This document shows positions 18,019 to 27,393 of a DNA stretch of 64,000 nucleotides, piece after piece. The stretch's first letter is position 1. Each line of letters starts with the position of its first letter. The stretch is from positions 166,350 through 230,349 of the forward strand of contig NZ_JBLBVM010000053.1 in assembly GCF_047250385.1 (NCBI RefSeq), written 5' to 3'. The stretch is from Glaciecola sp047250385 (GTDB taxonomy: Bacteria > Pseudomonadota > Gammaproteobacteria > Enterobacterales > Alteromonadaceae). The translations under genes were made by a program, and so were the position numbers. The notes below the pieces were generated by a model. That model saw only the letters and a list, made by a program, of their open reading frames with translations, made no database searches and was not told the DNA's origin.

Positions 18019-19122
18019 CTACCGAACCGAGCCACTCTCAATGACGCTTAAACATTGTTGCCATATCCCCAATTCGCGCAATGCGATCTTGAAGCTCACT
18101 AACATCGGCACCGCTAATAATAAACCTACCACGCCCCATAACCAGCCCCAGATTAAGAGCCAAACAATCACAATAAGAGGGTTAATTCTCATGTTTCTGC
18201 CCATCACTAAAGGCGTTATAAATTGTGATTCAAGGACGTTTATACCAAGATAAATAGAGATAGGGGCAAGGATACTGATATTAAAGCCAAATTGAACACT
18301 GGACGCTAATGCAATAATTGTAGTGCTCAATACCATGCCGACATAGGGGATGAAGTTCATCAAACCTGCAATAGCGCCCCATAAAATAGCATCCTCCAAA
18401 CCAACTAAGTGCAAGCCTATCGCTGTGCATATGCCAAGGCCCAGGTTTATAAATGACATTGTTAGCACGTATCTAGATAGTTGCTTTTGAATTGACGTAA
18501 TAATACGAACGGCTTTTTCTTTATTTCCATCTGTATTCAGTCCTGACAAAAAGCTTGAGTAAAGGGCAGGGGAAAATATGAGTAAAAACAATATCAGAAT
18601 TATTACAGTAACAACCTGTGCCAAGAGCGCTGGCGTAGCTACAAAAACGCTTGTAATCGCATTGATTCCGCTCTCTTTTAGCTTTTCTGTCACAGCGTTA
18701 GGGTTCTTTGGGCTAGGCTCAGGCTCTTCGTCATCGCTTGTAAACCAACTAAAAAATCCACTTTCTTCTTCAGTTTTGGGTTTTAATTCTTGTTGACTGC
18801 GCTCAAACTCTTCAGTCACTGATTCAATCTGAAGCGTTAATTTCGTGGTTAATTCTGGAATAAGCTTAGCCCACTTTTGAACCGGCTCAGCTAAGTTCAC
18901 AGTTAGCACTGCGAAAGGCATTAGGAAAAGGCTCAACAGAATAACCGCGGATACTACTCTAGGGACTTTCAAGCGCTTTAAAAGGTTTACGATTGGGCTT
19001 AGCATTAAGGCTATGAGGGCTGTAAATACCAAAGGTACTAACAATGACTTTGCGAAATGAAGTGTGTAGAGGATCGCAATGAAAAACAAACTGTTAAGTG
19101 CAAATTGATTTTTGGCTAGCAT
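18019..19122 (-). CDS. AI-2E family (PerM/YdiK-like) membrane transporter
   Basis: The 367-residue polytopic inner-membrane protein has the family's helix layout: two or three hydrophobic segments at the N-terminus (SLLVPLVFTALIALMLSPIV, AVILLSLFLMPFAVLTV), a long soluble loop with an acidic Pro-rich stretch (TSDDEEPEPSPKNP), then about five helices with the conserved pieces LWGAIAGLMNFIPYVG and PLVMGRNMRINPLIV. Family members are variously proposed as autoinducer-2 exporters, Na+/H+ antiporters or general permeases, so the substrate cannot be read from the sequence. The M2 peptidase gene lies upstream on the same strand, separated by a terminator. Confidence 0.9.
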   Translation of the reverse strand: MLAKNQFALNSLFFIAILYTLHFAKSLLVPLVFTALIALMLSPIVNLLKRLKVPRVVSAVILLSLFLMPFAVLTVNLAEPVQKWAKLIPELTTKLTLQIESVTEEFERSQQELKPKTEEESGFFSWFTSDDEEPEPSPKNPNAVTEKLKESGINAITSVFVATPALLAQVVTVIILILFLLIFSPALYSSFLSGLNTDGNKEKAVRIITSIQKQLSRYVLTMSFINLGLGICTAIGLHLVGLEDAILWGAIAGLMNFIPYVGMVLSTTIIALASSVQFGFNISILAPISIYLGINVLESQFITPLVMGRNMRINPLIVIVWLLIWGWLWGVVGLLLAVPMLVSFKIALRELGIWQQCLSVIESGSVR

Positions 19123-19146
19123 TCTCTTTCCAATCGTTTAATTAAC

Positions 19147-19174
19147 AAAAAGGTCGTCTGTATTGAGACGACCT
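19147..19174 (-). terminator. terminator of the M2 peptidase gene
   Basis: A perfect 9-bp stem (AGGTCGTCT/AGACGACCT) with a 6-nt loop, followed on the minus strand by a short run of T residues. It lies 45 bp beyond the stop of the peptidase gene. Confidence 0.8.
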
Positions 19175-19218
19175 TCGCTTCTATTTAACTGCCATTTTAA
19201 TTTTATGCTAAACGAGCC

Positions 19219-21048
19219 CTACCAGCCACAATTGCGACCTTCGTTTTGTTTATCTAGCCAAACTTTCAGTGGTGCAAAGTATGCTTCAATCGTTGAGGCA
19301 TCCATATCCGGAGAACCGGTTAACGCAGTCATCGCTTCTTGCCATGGTTTACTTTGTCCCATTTCCAGCATTTCATTCAGTGCTTTACCTGCTTTTTCGC
19401 TTCCATATATTGAGCAGCGGTGAAGCGCTTCTTCACTACCTGCGATATCACATAGTGCTTGATGGAATTGGAATTGCAGAATGTGAGCTAAGAAGTAACG
19501 AGTATATGAAACATTCGCAGGAACGTGGTATTTCGCGCCCGGATCGAAAGCATCCGCTGAACGCTCAACTGGAGCGGCTACGCCTTGATATTTTTCACGA
19601 AGTTCCCACCATAGCGTGTTGTATTCTTCAGGCGTGATTTCACCTGCCAATACTTTCCAGCGCCACTGATCGACCATCAATCCAAATGGAATAAAGGCAA
19701 TTTTATCTAACGCTACTTTTAACAGCATGCCAATGTCATTTGATTCATCTGGGATCTCATCAATTAAACCAATTTGTTTTAAGTAAGTTGGTGTGATCGA
19801 AAGGGCAATTGTATCACCAATGGCTTCATGGAAACCGCTATTGGCAGAACCTCTATAAAGCAATGGTTGGTCTTTGTAGGCACGTTGATAATAGTTGTGA
19901 CCTAGTTCGTGGTGGATCACATTAAACTCTTCTCCGGTCTTTTGAATACACATTTTAATGCGTAAATCGTCTTTCTCATCTAAGTCCCAAGCTGAAGCAT
20001 GGCACTGAACTTCTCGGCCTTCAGGTTTAGTGAACATTGAGCGTTCGTAGAAAGTATCAGGTAAAGGTTCAAAACCAAGTGATGAGAAGAAACTCTCAGC
20101 CTGTTTAACCATTTTAATTTCATCGTAACCTTGCTCAGCTAGAGCTTTCGTCACATCGGGAACATTTAATTTCTGCTCTGGTTTGACGATGTCGTATACG
20201 TTGCCCCAACTTTGCGCCCACATATTGCCAAGTAAGTGCGCAGGAATTGGCTTATCTAAAGGTACAATATCTTCACCATAGTGCTCAGATAACTCAGCTC
20301 TAACATGGCAATGCAAAGACTCATAGAAAGGCTGCACTTGGCCCCATAAACGGTCTAGTTCTTTTGGAAACTCTTCTGCAGGCATGTCGTATTTAGCACG
20401 CCACAATTCAGATGTGTTGGCATAGCCAAGCTCTTTTGCGCCCTCATTTGCAATACCAACTTGCTCTGTAAATATTTCTTTCATTGGTTTGGAAACTTCA
20501 CGCCACCCCTTCCAAAACTCAAGCATAATGGCAGGGTCACGGCTAACAGCCATTTCTGCACTCATTTCAACCAATGAATAACACTCGTTTTCGCTGCGGC
20601 AATATTTTCCAGCGCCATACATGCCTGCTAAGTCTGAGCCAATGCTTGCCAGACGCTCTGCTTTTGCCGGATCTGCTGGCGGCGCAATTTCAAGACCTGA
20701 TTTCAATAAATTGAGCTGTCTACGTGTATCAGCATCAACTTTTACGTCGTTAAATTTAGCCGCTTCAACTGCGTATTTTGCCCACATGACTGACAATTGC
20801 TCACCTAAATATGCATCAACTTGAGCGTTGTCATAATTGATATTTGTTGAGTAGGCCCAGGATGCATGTGATGCAGGCTTTGCTAGGCGGGTAATGTCGT
20901 GGTCAACTTTTTGCAAAAATGCTTTAGCATCTTCAGCACTCAGCTTCGCTTCGCTCATTTTATTTGTATCGGTGTTAGCTGGCGAGCAGCCTGCGCAAAG
21001 CGCAATGACCACGGAAGCTAACAGAGAAATTTTTGTTTTATTCATCAT
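19219..21048 (-). CDS. M2 family (ACE-like) peptidyl-dipeptidase lipoprotein
   Basis: This zinc metallopeptidase is of the angiotensin-converting enzyme family, which removes dipeptides from peptide C-termini. The zinc site is complete: HELGH at 380-384 and the third ligand E408 in GFHEAIGD, 24 residues after H384 as in ACE. The N-terminus is a lipoprotein signal with lipobox CAGC (cysteine about residue 21), so the enzyme should face the periplasm or outer membrane. At 609 residues it matches bacterial single-domain M2 enzymes. It probably works in nutrient peptide breakdown. It has its own terminator and a 15-bp tandem repeat about 40 bp upstream of the start. Confidence 0.96.
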   Translation of the reverse strand: MMNKTKISLLASVVIALCAGCSPANTDTNKMSEAKLSAEDAKAFLQKVDHDITRLAKPASHASWAYSTNINYDNAQVDAYLGEQLSVMWAKYAVEAAKFNDVKVDADTRRQLNLLKSGLEIAPPADPAKAERLASIGSDLAGMYGAGKYCRSENECYSLVEMSAEMAVSRDPAIMLEFWKGWREVSKPMKEIFTEQVGIANEGAKELGYANTSELWRAKYDMPAEEFPKELDRLWGQVQPFYESLHCHVRAELSEHYGEDIVPLDKPIPAHLLGNMWAQSWGNVYDIVKPEQKLNVPDVTKALAEQGYDEIKMVKQAESFFSSLGFEPLPDTFYERSMFTKPEGREVQCHASAWDLDEKDDLRIKMCIQKTGEEFNVIHHELGHNYYQRAYKDQPLLYRGSANSGFHEAIGDTIALSITPTYLKQIGLIDEIPDESNDIGMLLKVALDKIAFIPFGLMVDQWRWKVLAGEITPEEYNTLWWELREKYQGVAAPVERSADAFDPGAKYHVPANVSYTRYFLAHILQFQFHQALCDIAGSEEALHRCSIYGSEKAGKALNEMLEMGQSKPWQEAMTALTGSPDMDASTIEAYFAPLKVWLDKQNEGRNCGW

Positions 21049-21087
21049 TTTATTCTTCTTTTGTGAATTTTATTTTTCTTATACAAG

Positions 21088-21147
21088 CATGTCTTTTGTG
21101 AGTATGTCGATTGCGAGTATCTTTGGTGCGAATATGTCTTTTACGAA
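21088..21147. repeat. 15-bp degenerate tandem repeat, four copies
   Basis: Four adjoining units (21088-21102, 21103-21117, 21118-21132, 21133-21147) follow the loose pattern TATGTCTTTTGCGAG. They occupy the leader region of the M2 peptidase gene on the opposite strand. Confidence 0.7.
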
Positions 21148-21265
21148 AAGTTCGCTCTCTTGCGAATTGTCATACGTCGTAACTCAGTACTTTAGCGCCA
21201 TTAGTTGCAAAAGTACAAACTCAAGAGCTCAGCAGGGCAATAAAGTGTTTGTAAAACTTAAGTGA

Positions 21266-22483
21266 TTAAGGTGCGACTGAAGTTGAGCGATTGCCGGTTG
21301 GCGATTGCTCGATATGGCGCACTTGTTTCATTAGAGCTGATTCAGCAGGGACTTGAATCGCTTTAATGGCCTGAGTAATTAAACCATTCGTTATCCGTGC
21401 AGGTGCATTGATACTAAACTTTACTATTTTATCGTTTTTCACAAAAGCGTATTGAGTGGCAAAAAGCGGTTCAGAAGAAGTCTGCAGGCTCGCTTCAAAT
21501 GCAAACACACGGGTGTCCTTAGCGCCTTCTAAATCGTTAAGTTCATAAACTTCTGTCATCTTTAGCGAATCTTTACCTAATGCTTTACTAAGTAAGCGAA
21601 TATCCTCTTGCTCGCTTAGCAACTCATTCTTCGTTTGCACTTCAAGTGAGTCGTTGCTCTTGAGTGGATATACGTAAACATCAAACACGGCTAGTTCAAA
21701 ATCCTTGTGGATATAGCGTGACAACATGCCTTTCATTGGGTCGTTGTACAAGTGTTGACGATTCAAAGCGAAATCACCAATTTGAGCAGGTACTTTGAGT
21801 TCGTTCTTGTAATCACTAGCCCCAAGAAAACGATAAAGGTAATCAGCCCCAAAAATTTCTTTTGCGTTTGCTTGTTCAATCCATTGGTGCATTAAGTGCT
21901 GGCTCGCTTGAGCAATCAATTCCTTTTCACTTTTATCGGCTTTTTCCATCGCTATTGAAAATTGAGCATCGTCTAAGGTGATGCCTCGCCAAATTGAAGA
22001 TATCTCAAAGACAAGGGTTTGAAGCAATTCACTGTTTGCTTTTTTAGTTACTACTGCGCTACCAATTAACACTTCGTAATCACTATTTTCAATCGATTGA
22101 GAAATTTGCCCAGTAATATCATTATTTAGTAATGACTTTAACAACTCTGATTGAGTAACCACATTCATGCTGCAAAAGCTTACAGACTCTGATTGACAAG
22201 AAGCTTCCAGGTTTTCAGTGACATGCGCTGCGTATATATTAATTTTCGGATTGAGGTCACTATTAACTGTGCTTTCTGCATTCACAGGGGAGATTAGAAG
22301 CAGGCAAAATGCGATGGAGTAAAAACATGCGTCGAAAAAGGAAAGCATAGCGAAGCGTTTTTTGAGCTGGAGGGTCTTTTCTTGAGCGCGCTTCTGTGAG
22401 TTTCCTTGCACCGGTCGAGAAAACAATGTCTGAAACATGGTTTGCTCAGAGTGGATACTCAAACCTGTTGTCATCCTTGGCAT
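21266..22483 (-). CDS. protein of unknown function with N-terminal membrane segment
   Basis: I do not recognise a family in this 405-residue protein. A hydrophobic segment at about 48-68 (FFDACFYSIAFCLLLISPVNA) ends in a plausible signal-peptidase site, so the remaining part is probably periplasmic; an internal Met46 would give a standard signal peptide. I kept the first ATG because AAGGAAA stands directly before it and no such signal precedes Met46. The mature part is mixed alpha/beta, with one cysteine pair (CQSESVSFC). The last 120 residues (FAFEASLQTSSEPLFATQYAFVKNDKIVKFSI) read like a small beta-sandwich. It lies between the M2 peptidase and xseA, on the same strand as both. Confidence 0.72.
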   Translation of the reverse strand: MPRMTTGLSIHSEQTMFQTLFSRPVQGNSQKRAQEKTLQLKKRFAMLSFFDACFYSIAFCLLLISPVNAESTVNSDLNPKINIYAAHVTENLEASCQSESVSFCSMNVVTQSELLKSLLNNDITGQISQSIENSDYEVLIGSAVVTKKANSELLQTLVFEISSIWRGITLDDAQFSIAMEKADKSEKELIAQASQHLMHQWIEQANAKEIFGADYLYRFLGASDYKNELKVPAQIGDFALNRQHLYNDPMKGMLSRYIHKDFELAVFDVYVYPLKSNDSLEVQTKNELLSEQEDIRLLSKALGKDSLKMTEVYELNDLEGAKDTRVFAFEASLQTSSEPLFATQYAFVKNDKIVKFSINAPARITNGLITQAIKAIQVPAESALMKQVRHIEQSPTGNRSTSVAP

Positions 22484-22726
22484 GCGCTTTCCTTATTACT
22501 TTTAATACTTTAGCTGTGATTTCAATGAGCTAAAATTTCGAAAGATTTTTCTAGAATTCACTAAAAATTTCTTTGCGATTAATGTTAATACAAACAAGAG
22601 ATTAACAGATATCAATAGAGATAAAAAGTAAATAAAGTGTAAAGAAATCAGACGCCTGAATAGACTTTTGGTGTCGCAAATGTCGCGAAGTGTGTCGTGG
22701 TATAAATGGTTTTAGTAGGGCGCTTT

Positions 22727-24070
22727 TTACTCAGTTTTTTCTACTTTGGCGAATACCTTACCATCGCTCACACGAGTTTCTATGACATCTCCTTTTTCGA
22801 CTTGAGTGACGGAGCGAACAACTTGGTCATCTTTAAAGGCAATGCTGTAACCTCGAGATAATGTTGATAAGGGGCTTACTGAGTTCAATATGTCTGCTAT
22901 GCGTTGCAATTGATATCGTTTATCAGAAAGCTGACGTTGCTGCAGAGACTGCAACTGTCGACTATATTGTTGCACCTGCTGCTGCTTTGCTTTAATCGCA
23001 TTACTCGGAGAGGCATGTTGCAGACGCAGGCTTATATTTTCAGCTTTGTTCTTCGCTCTATTGAGTTTCTCGGCCATTGATTGCGACAAGCGCATACTTA
23101 AATTATCGGCATGCTGGTTCGCTTGTCGAATTTGCACGGCTGGATGCACATTCGAGAGACGGGATTCTACCAAGTGCAATTTGTATTCAATACGCTTTAA
23201 GTGTTGTTGAAATACCTGTGCTAAACGGTGTTGCTGTTGTTGTATATGTTTTTCAAGCTGGCTTTTATCGGAGCTCACCAGTTCAGCTGCTGCAGAAGGG
23301 GTTGGCGCCCGCATATCGGCGACATAGTCAGCAATAGTAACGTCAACCTCATGACCTACTGCTGAAACGATAGGAAGTGCAGATTCAGATATCGCATAAG
23401 CGACGACTTCCTCGTTAAAAGCCCACAGATCCTCTAAGGAGCCTCCGCCGCGTCCAACAATCAGTAAATCAACTTCATTGCGCTTGTTAGCAATATAGAT
23501 CTGTTCAGCAACACTTTTCGCTGCAGTATCACCTTGTACTAGACTTGGGTAAATAATGACTTCAATGCTTGGGTTACGGCGTTTCAACACATTAAGTATG
23601 TCGTGAATAGCTGCGCCGGTGGGGGATGTCACTACGCCAAGGCGCTTTACATTTGTTGGAATAGCCTGTTTCGCTTCCATAGCAAACAAGCCTTCTGCCG
23701 ATAATTTTGCTTTTAGGGCTTCGTAAGCTTGTTTTAACTGCCCGAGTCCCTCGGGTTCCATGTGTTCTGCTATTAACTGATAATCACCCCTCGCTTCATA
23801 CAAGCTTAAGCTGCCGCGAACAACAACCTTATCGCCCGCTTTTGGTGTAAATTTGACACTTCGGTTAGCACCTTTGAACATCGCGGATTTAATCTGCGCT
23901 TTATTGTCTTTCAAAGTGAAATACCAATGACCTGAAGCTGCAGCTACAAAATTGGATAACTCACCCGACACCCATACTTGTCCAATTTCCGACTCCAACA
24001 CCTGTCTTGCAAGGCGGTTTAATCGAGTTACTGAGAGAATACTGGGTTGTTTTGGTGAGCTAGAAAACAT
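22727..24070 (-). CDS. xseA: exodeoxyribonuclease VII large subunit
   Basis: XseA is the catalytic subunit of exonuclease VII, which degrades single-stranded DNA from both ends together with the small subunit XseB (not in this window). The 447-residue protein has the N-terminal OB fold (IGQVWVSGELSNFVAAASGHWYFTLKD), the conserved catalytic-domain pieces VVTSPTGAAIHDI and GRGGGSLEDLWAFNEE, APTPSAAAE, and the long C-terminal helical coiled-coil rich in Gln. It is divergent from guaB, and their promoters overlap in the 103-bp gap, an arrangement common in gammaproteobacteria. Confidence 0.97.
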   Translation of the reverse strand: MFSSSPKQPSILSVTRLNRLARQVLESEIGQVWVSGELSNFVAAASGHWYFTLKDNKAQIKSAMFKGANRSVKFTPKAGDKVVVRGSLSLYEARGDYQLIAEHMEPEGLGQLKQAYEALKAKLSAEGLFAMEAKQAIPTNVKRLGVVTSPTGAAIHDILNVLKRRNPSIEVIIYPSLVQGDTAAKSVAEQIYIANKRNEVDLLIVGRGGGSLEDLWAFNEEVVAYAISESALPIVSAVGHEVDVTIADYVADMRAPTPSAAAELVSSDKSQLEKHIQQQQHRLAQVFQQHLKRIEYKLHLVESRLSNVHPAVQIRQANQHADNLSMRLSQSMAEKLNRAKNKAENISLRLQHASPSNAIKAKQQQVQQYSRQLQSLQQRQLSDKRYQLQRIADILNSVSPLSTLSRGYSIAFKDDQVVRSVTQVEKGDVIETRVSDGKVFAKVEKTE

Positions 24071-24099
24071 AATTCGCTTTTTTATTCATTTGTGCGCGA

Positions 24100-24128
24100 A
24101 TTATAGTTTACCTAAATACAAAAAAACA
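24100..24128 (-). promoter_or_regulatory. candidate xseA promoter
   Basis: On the minus strand a perfect TATAAT lies at 24105-24100, about 30 bp before the xseA start. The -35 (TGTTTT, 24128-24123, spacer 17) is weak. The -10 abuts the guaB -35, so the two promoters occupy the same DNA. Confidence 0.5.
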
Positions 24129-24135
24129 CTACAAT
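24107..24135 (+). promoter_or_regulatory. sigma-70 promoter of guaB
   Basis: TTTACC (24107-24112), 17-bp spacer and TACAAT (24130-24135), 38 bp before the guaB ATG. Confidence 0.65.
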
Positions 24136-24173
24136 TGCACCGCAATTAACCACTGCCTTAAGGTGTTATTTGC

Positions 24174-25643
24174 ATGTTACGAATTGCTAAAGAAGCGTTA
24201 ACTTTTGATGACGTTCTGCTTGTCCCCGGTCACTCCACCGTTTTACCCCATACTGCCGACTTAAAAACACGTCTCACACGTGATGTTACGTTGAATATGC
24301 CGTTAATTTCAGCTGCTATGGATACCGTTACTGAAGCGCGTCTTGCCATTGCCTTAGCGCAAGAAGGTGGGATTGGTTTCATTCACAAGAATATGACAGC
24401 TGAAAATCAAGCTGCGCATGTATTACAAGTGAAGAAGTATGAAAGTGGTGTTGTATCTGATCCCGTTACGGTGAGTAAAGATGCAACCATTGGTGATACT
24501 AAAGCCCTGAGCAAACAATTAGGCTACTCTGGTTTCCCTGTAGTTGACGAAGAAAATAATCTCATTGGTTTGGTGACAGGCCGTGATTTACGTTTCGAAA
24601 ACCGTCTCGATCAGCCTATCAGCAAAGTGATGACGCCCAAAGACAAGCTCGTTACTGTCAAAGAAGATACGAATCCTGACGTTGTGATGGACTTAATGCA
24701 TGAACACCGAATTGAAAAAATTCTAGTTGTTGATGATGCTTTCAAATTAACAGGTTTGATTACCGTTAAAGATTTCCAAAAAGCCAAGAGCAAACCCAAT
24801 GCATGTAAAGATGCAAAAGGTCGTTTGCGTGTTGGCGCCGCTGTGAGTGTTGGACCCGGCACCGATGAACGCATTCAGTTATTAGTGAATGCAGGTGTTG
24901 ATGTGTTATTAATTGACACCTCACATGGCCACTCGCAAGGCGTGATTGACCGTGTAGCGAAAGTACGTGGTGACTATCCAAATATTCAAATAATTGCTGG
25001 CAACGTTGCAACAGGTGAGGGCGCGAAAGCACTTGCCGATGCAGGTGTTGACGCAGTTAAAGTAGGCATCGGCCCTGGTTCAATTTGTACAACGCGAATT
25101 GTTACTGGTTGCGGTGTACCTCAAATTACTGCGGTTTCAGATGCTGTCGCAGCGCTCGAAGGCACCGGCATTCCTGTGATCGCAGATGGCGGGATTCGCT
25201 TCTCTGGTGATATCGCAAAAGCCATTGCTGCCGGAGCGAGTTGCGTGATGGTTGGCAGTATGTTGGCCGGAACAGAAGAAGCACCAGGTGAAGTTGAACT
25301 ATACCAAGGTCGCTATTACAAATCATATCGAGGCATGGGCTCATTAGGTGCTATGAATCAGAGCAACGGTTCATCAGATCGCTACTTCCAAGATAGCAAC
25401 AATGCCGAGAAATTGGTGCCAGAGGGCATTGAAGGGCGTGTTGCATATAAGGGGCCTATTTCAACTATTATTCACCAACAGTTAGGCGGATTGCGCTCAG
25501 CGATGGGATTAACGGGTTGTGCAAATATAGAAGAGCTACGCACAAAACCAATGTTTGTTAAAGTAACGGCAGCGGGAATGGGTGAATCTCACGTACATGA
25601 TGTAAGCATTACTAAAGAAGCTCCAAATTACCGTTTAGGGTAA
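24174..25643 (+). CDS. guaB: IMP dehydrogenase
   Basis: GuaB oxidises IMP to XMP with NAD+, the committed step of GMP synthesis. The 489-residue protein has the TIM-barrel catalytic domain with a CBS domain pair inserted at about residues 90-205 (VVSDPVTVSKDATIGD, KVMTPKDKLVTVKED). The active-site loop is GPGSICTTRIVTG with catalytic C305, at the E. coli position. The flap (YRGMGSLGAM) and the C-terminal GESHVHDV are also present. AAGGTG precedes the ATG. guaA, which converts XMP to GMP, follows after a terminator, so some guaA expression must come from readthrough or a second promoter. Confidence 0.98.
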   Translation: MLRIAKEALTFDDVLLVPGHSTVLPHTADLKTRLTRDVTLNMPLISAAMDTVTEARLAIALAQEGGIGFIHKNMTAENQAAHVLQVKKYESGVVSDPVTVSKDATIGDTKALSKQLGYSGFPVVDEENNLIGLVTGRDLRFENRLDQPISKVMTPKDKLVTVKEDTNPDVVMDLMHEHRIEKILVVDDAFKLTGLITVKDFQKAKSKPNACKDAKGRLRVGAAVSVGPGTDERIQLLVNAGVDVLLIDTSHGHSQGVIDRVAKVRGDYPNIQIIAGNVATGEGAKALADAGVDAVKVGIGPGSICTTRIVTGCGVPQITAVSDAVAALEGTGIPVIADGGIRFSGDIAKAIAAGASCVMVGSMLAGTEEAPGEVELYQGRYYKSYRGMGSLGAMNQSNGSSDRYFQDSNNAEKLVPEGIEGRVAYKGPISTIIHQQLGGLRSAMGLTGCANIEELRTKPMFVKVTAAGMGESHVHDVSITKEAPNYRLG

Positions 25644-25658
25644 ACCAAAGACGTTTCC

Positions 25659-25703
25659 AAAGGGCTGATGTCGATTATTATTCGACATTTCTCAGCCCTT
25701 TTT
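25659..25703 (+). terminator. rho-independent terminator between guaB and guaA
   Basis: Long hairpin with an outer stem (AAGGGCTGA/TCAGCCCTT) and an inner stem (TGTCGA/TCGACA), followed by a T run. It lies 16 bp after the guaB stop and 40 bp before guaA. Confidence 0.88.
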
Positions 25704-25742
25704 CATTTTTATATTTAGGTAAAACTATTTTTAGGTAAACCA

Positions 25743-27320
25743 ATGTCTGCAAACATACATAGTCAGAAAATCCTTATCCTTGATTTTGGATCTCAATACA
25801 CTCAATTGATCGCAAGACGTATCCGCGAAATCGGCGTTTATTGTGAATTATGGGCATGGGATGTGACCGAAGATCAGATCCGTAACTTTGCGCCAGACGG
25901 TATTATACTATCGGGTGGTCCAGAATCTGTGACGGAAATGGGTTCACCACGTGCACCTCAATATGTATTTAATGCTGGCGTACCTATCTTGGGTATTTGT
26001 TATGGCATGCAAACCATGGCACATCAACTAGGTGGTTCGGTTCAAGGCTCCAATATTCGTGAGTTTGGTTATGCTCAAGTAGAAGTGCTTTCTGCTTCCA
26101 ATTTGTTCGACGGCATTTTGGATGAGACAAATCATAACGGAAACGCACTTCTTGATGTTTGGATGAGTCACGGTGATAAAGTGAGTAAGGTGCCTGCTAG
26201 TTTTTCGACTATCGCTCAGACACCGAGTTGCCCACATGCCGCTATGGCCAATGTAGAAAAGAATTTTTACGGTGTGCAATTTCATCCGGAAGTAACACAC
26301 ACAAAACAAGGCTTAGAGTTACTTAAACGCTTCGCTTTTGATATTTGTAAACTGGAAGCTTTATGGACACCGGCCTCAATTATTGAAGATGCAATTGAGC
26401 GTATCAAAGAAAAAGTAGGTGACGATGAGGTTATCTTAGGTTTATCAGGTGGCGTCGACTCATCTGTTACTGCGATGCTATTGCACCGTGCAATTGGTAA
26501 AAACTTAACCTGCGTTTTTGTTGATAACGGCTTACTTCGTTTACACGAAGGTGAGCAAGTAATGGAAATGTTTGGTGATAAATTCGGTTTGAATATCATC
26601 AAAGTAGATGCGGAAGAGCGCTTCTTAGACGCACTATCTGGCGTCGATGAGCCTGAGGCGAAACGTAAAGTTATTGGTGGCGAATTTGTTAAAGTTTTCG
26701 ATGAAGAGTCGCACAAATTAGCCAACGCTAAATGGCTGGGACAAGGCACTATTTATCCTGATGTTATTGAATCAGCGGGCTCAGCAACGGGTAAAGCACA
26801 TGTCATCAAGTCACATCACAACGTAGGCGGCTTGCCTGATGATATGAACATGGGCTTGGTCGAGCCATTACGTGAATTATTCAAAGATGAAGTGCGTAAA
26901 ATCGGCTTAGAGCTAGGCTTGCCATACGACATGTTGTTCAGACATCCATTCCCTGGGCCAGGCTTGGGCGTGCGTGTTCTTGGCGAAATCAAAAAAGAAT
27001 ATTGCGACTTACTTCGTCGTGCCGATGCTATTTTCATTGAAGAGCTGCATGCTGCCGATTTATATCAAAAGGTAAGCCAAGCATTTACCGTTTTCCTACC
27101 AGTGAAATCAGTCGGTGTAATGGGTGATATGCGCAAGTATGATTGGGTTGTTTCTTTGCGAGCAGTTGAAACCATTGATTTTATGACGGCTCATTGGGCA
27201 CATTTACCTTATGATTTCTTAGGGAAAGTATCCAATCGAATTATCAATGAAGTCGACGGTATCTCGCGTGTTGTTTACGATATTTCAGGTAAACCGCCAG
27301 CGACAATTGAATGGGAATAA
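25743..27320 (+). CDS. guaA: GMP synthase (glutamine-hydrolysing)
   Basis: GuaA aminates XMP to GMP with ATP and glutamine. The 525-residue protein holds an N-terminal class I glutamine amidotransferase domain (nucleophile elbow GICYGMQ, and FHPEVTHT with the His and Glu of the triad) and an ATP pyrophosphatase domain with the PP-loop GLSGGVDSS. The C-terminal dimerisation domain ends PPATIEWE, as in all GuaA proteins. It completes the guaB-guaA pathway pair. Confidence 0.98.
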   Translation: MSANIHSQKILILDFGSQYTQLIARRIREIGVYCELWAWDVTEDQIRNFAPDGIILSGGPESVTEMGSPRAPQYVFNAGVPILGICYGMQTMAHQLGGSVQGSNIREFGYAQVEVLSASNLFDGILDETNHNGNALLDVWMSHGDKVSKVPASFSTIAQTPSCPHAAMANVEKNFYGVQFHPEVTHTKQGLELLKRFAFDICKLEALWTPASIIEDAIERIKEKVGDDEVILGLSGGVDSSVTAMLLHRAIGKNLTCVFVDNGLLRLHEGEQVMEMFGDKFGLNIIKVDAEERFLDALSGVDEPEAKRKVIGGEFVKVFDEESHKLANAKWLGQGTIYPDVIESAGSATGKAHVIKSHHNVGGLPDDMNMGLVEPLRELFKDEVRKIGLELGLPYDMLFRHPFPGPGLGVRVLGEIKKEYCDLLRRADAIFIEELHAADLYQKVSQAFTVFLPVKSVGVMGDMRKYDWVVSLRAVETIDFMTAHWAHLPYDFLGKVSNRIINEVDGISRVVYDISGKPPATIEWE

Positions 27321-27393
27321 ATTAAAACTCTAGATTAATAAGTAGTTCATAAATAAATAGTTAATAAATAATTAATTTATTTTAACCCTATCT

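Noticed and set aside
26282..26749. A 155-residue minus-strand ORF inside guaA
   Set aside because: Completely antisense to the conserved ATP pyrophosphatase domain of GuaA, without a start signal or family resemblance.
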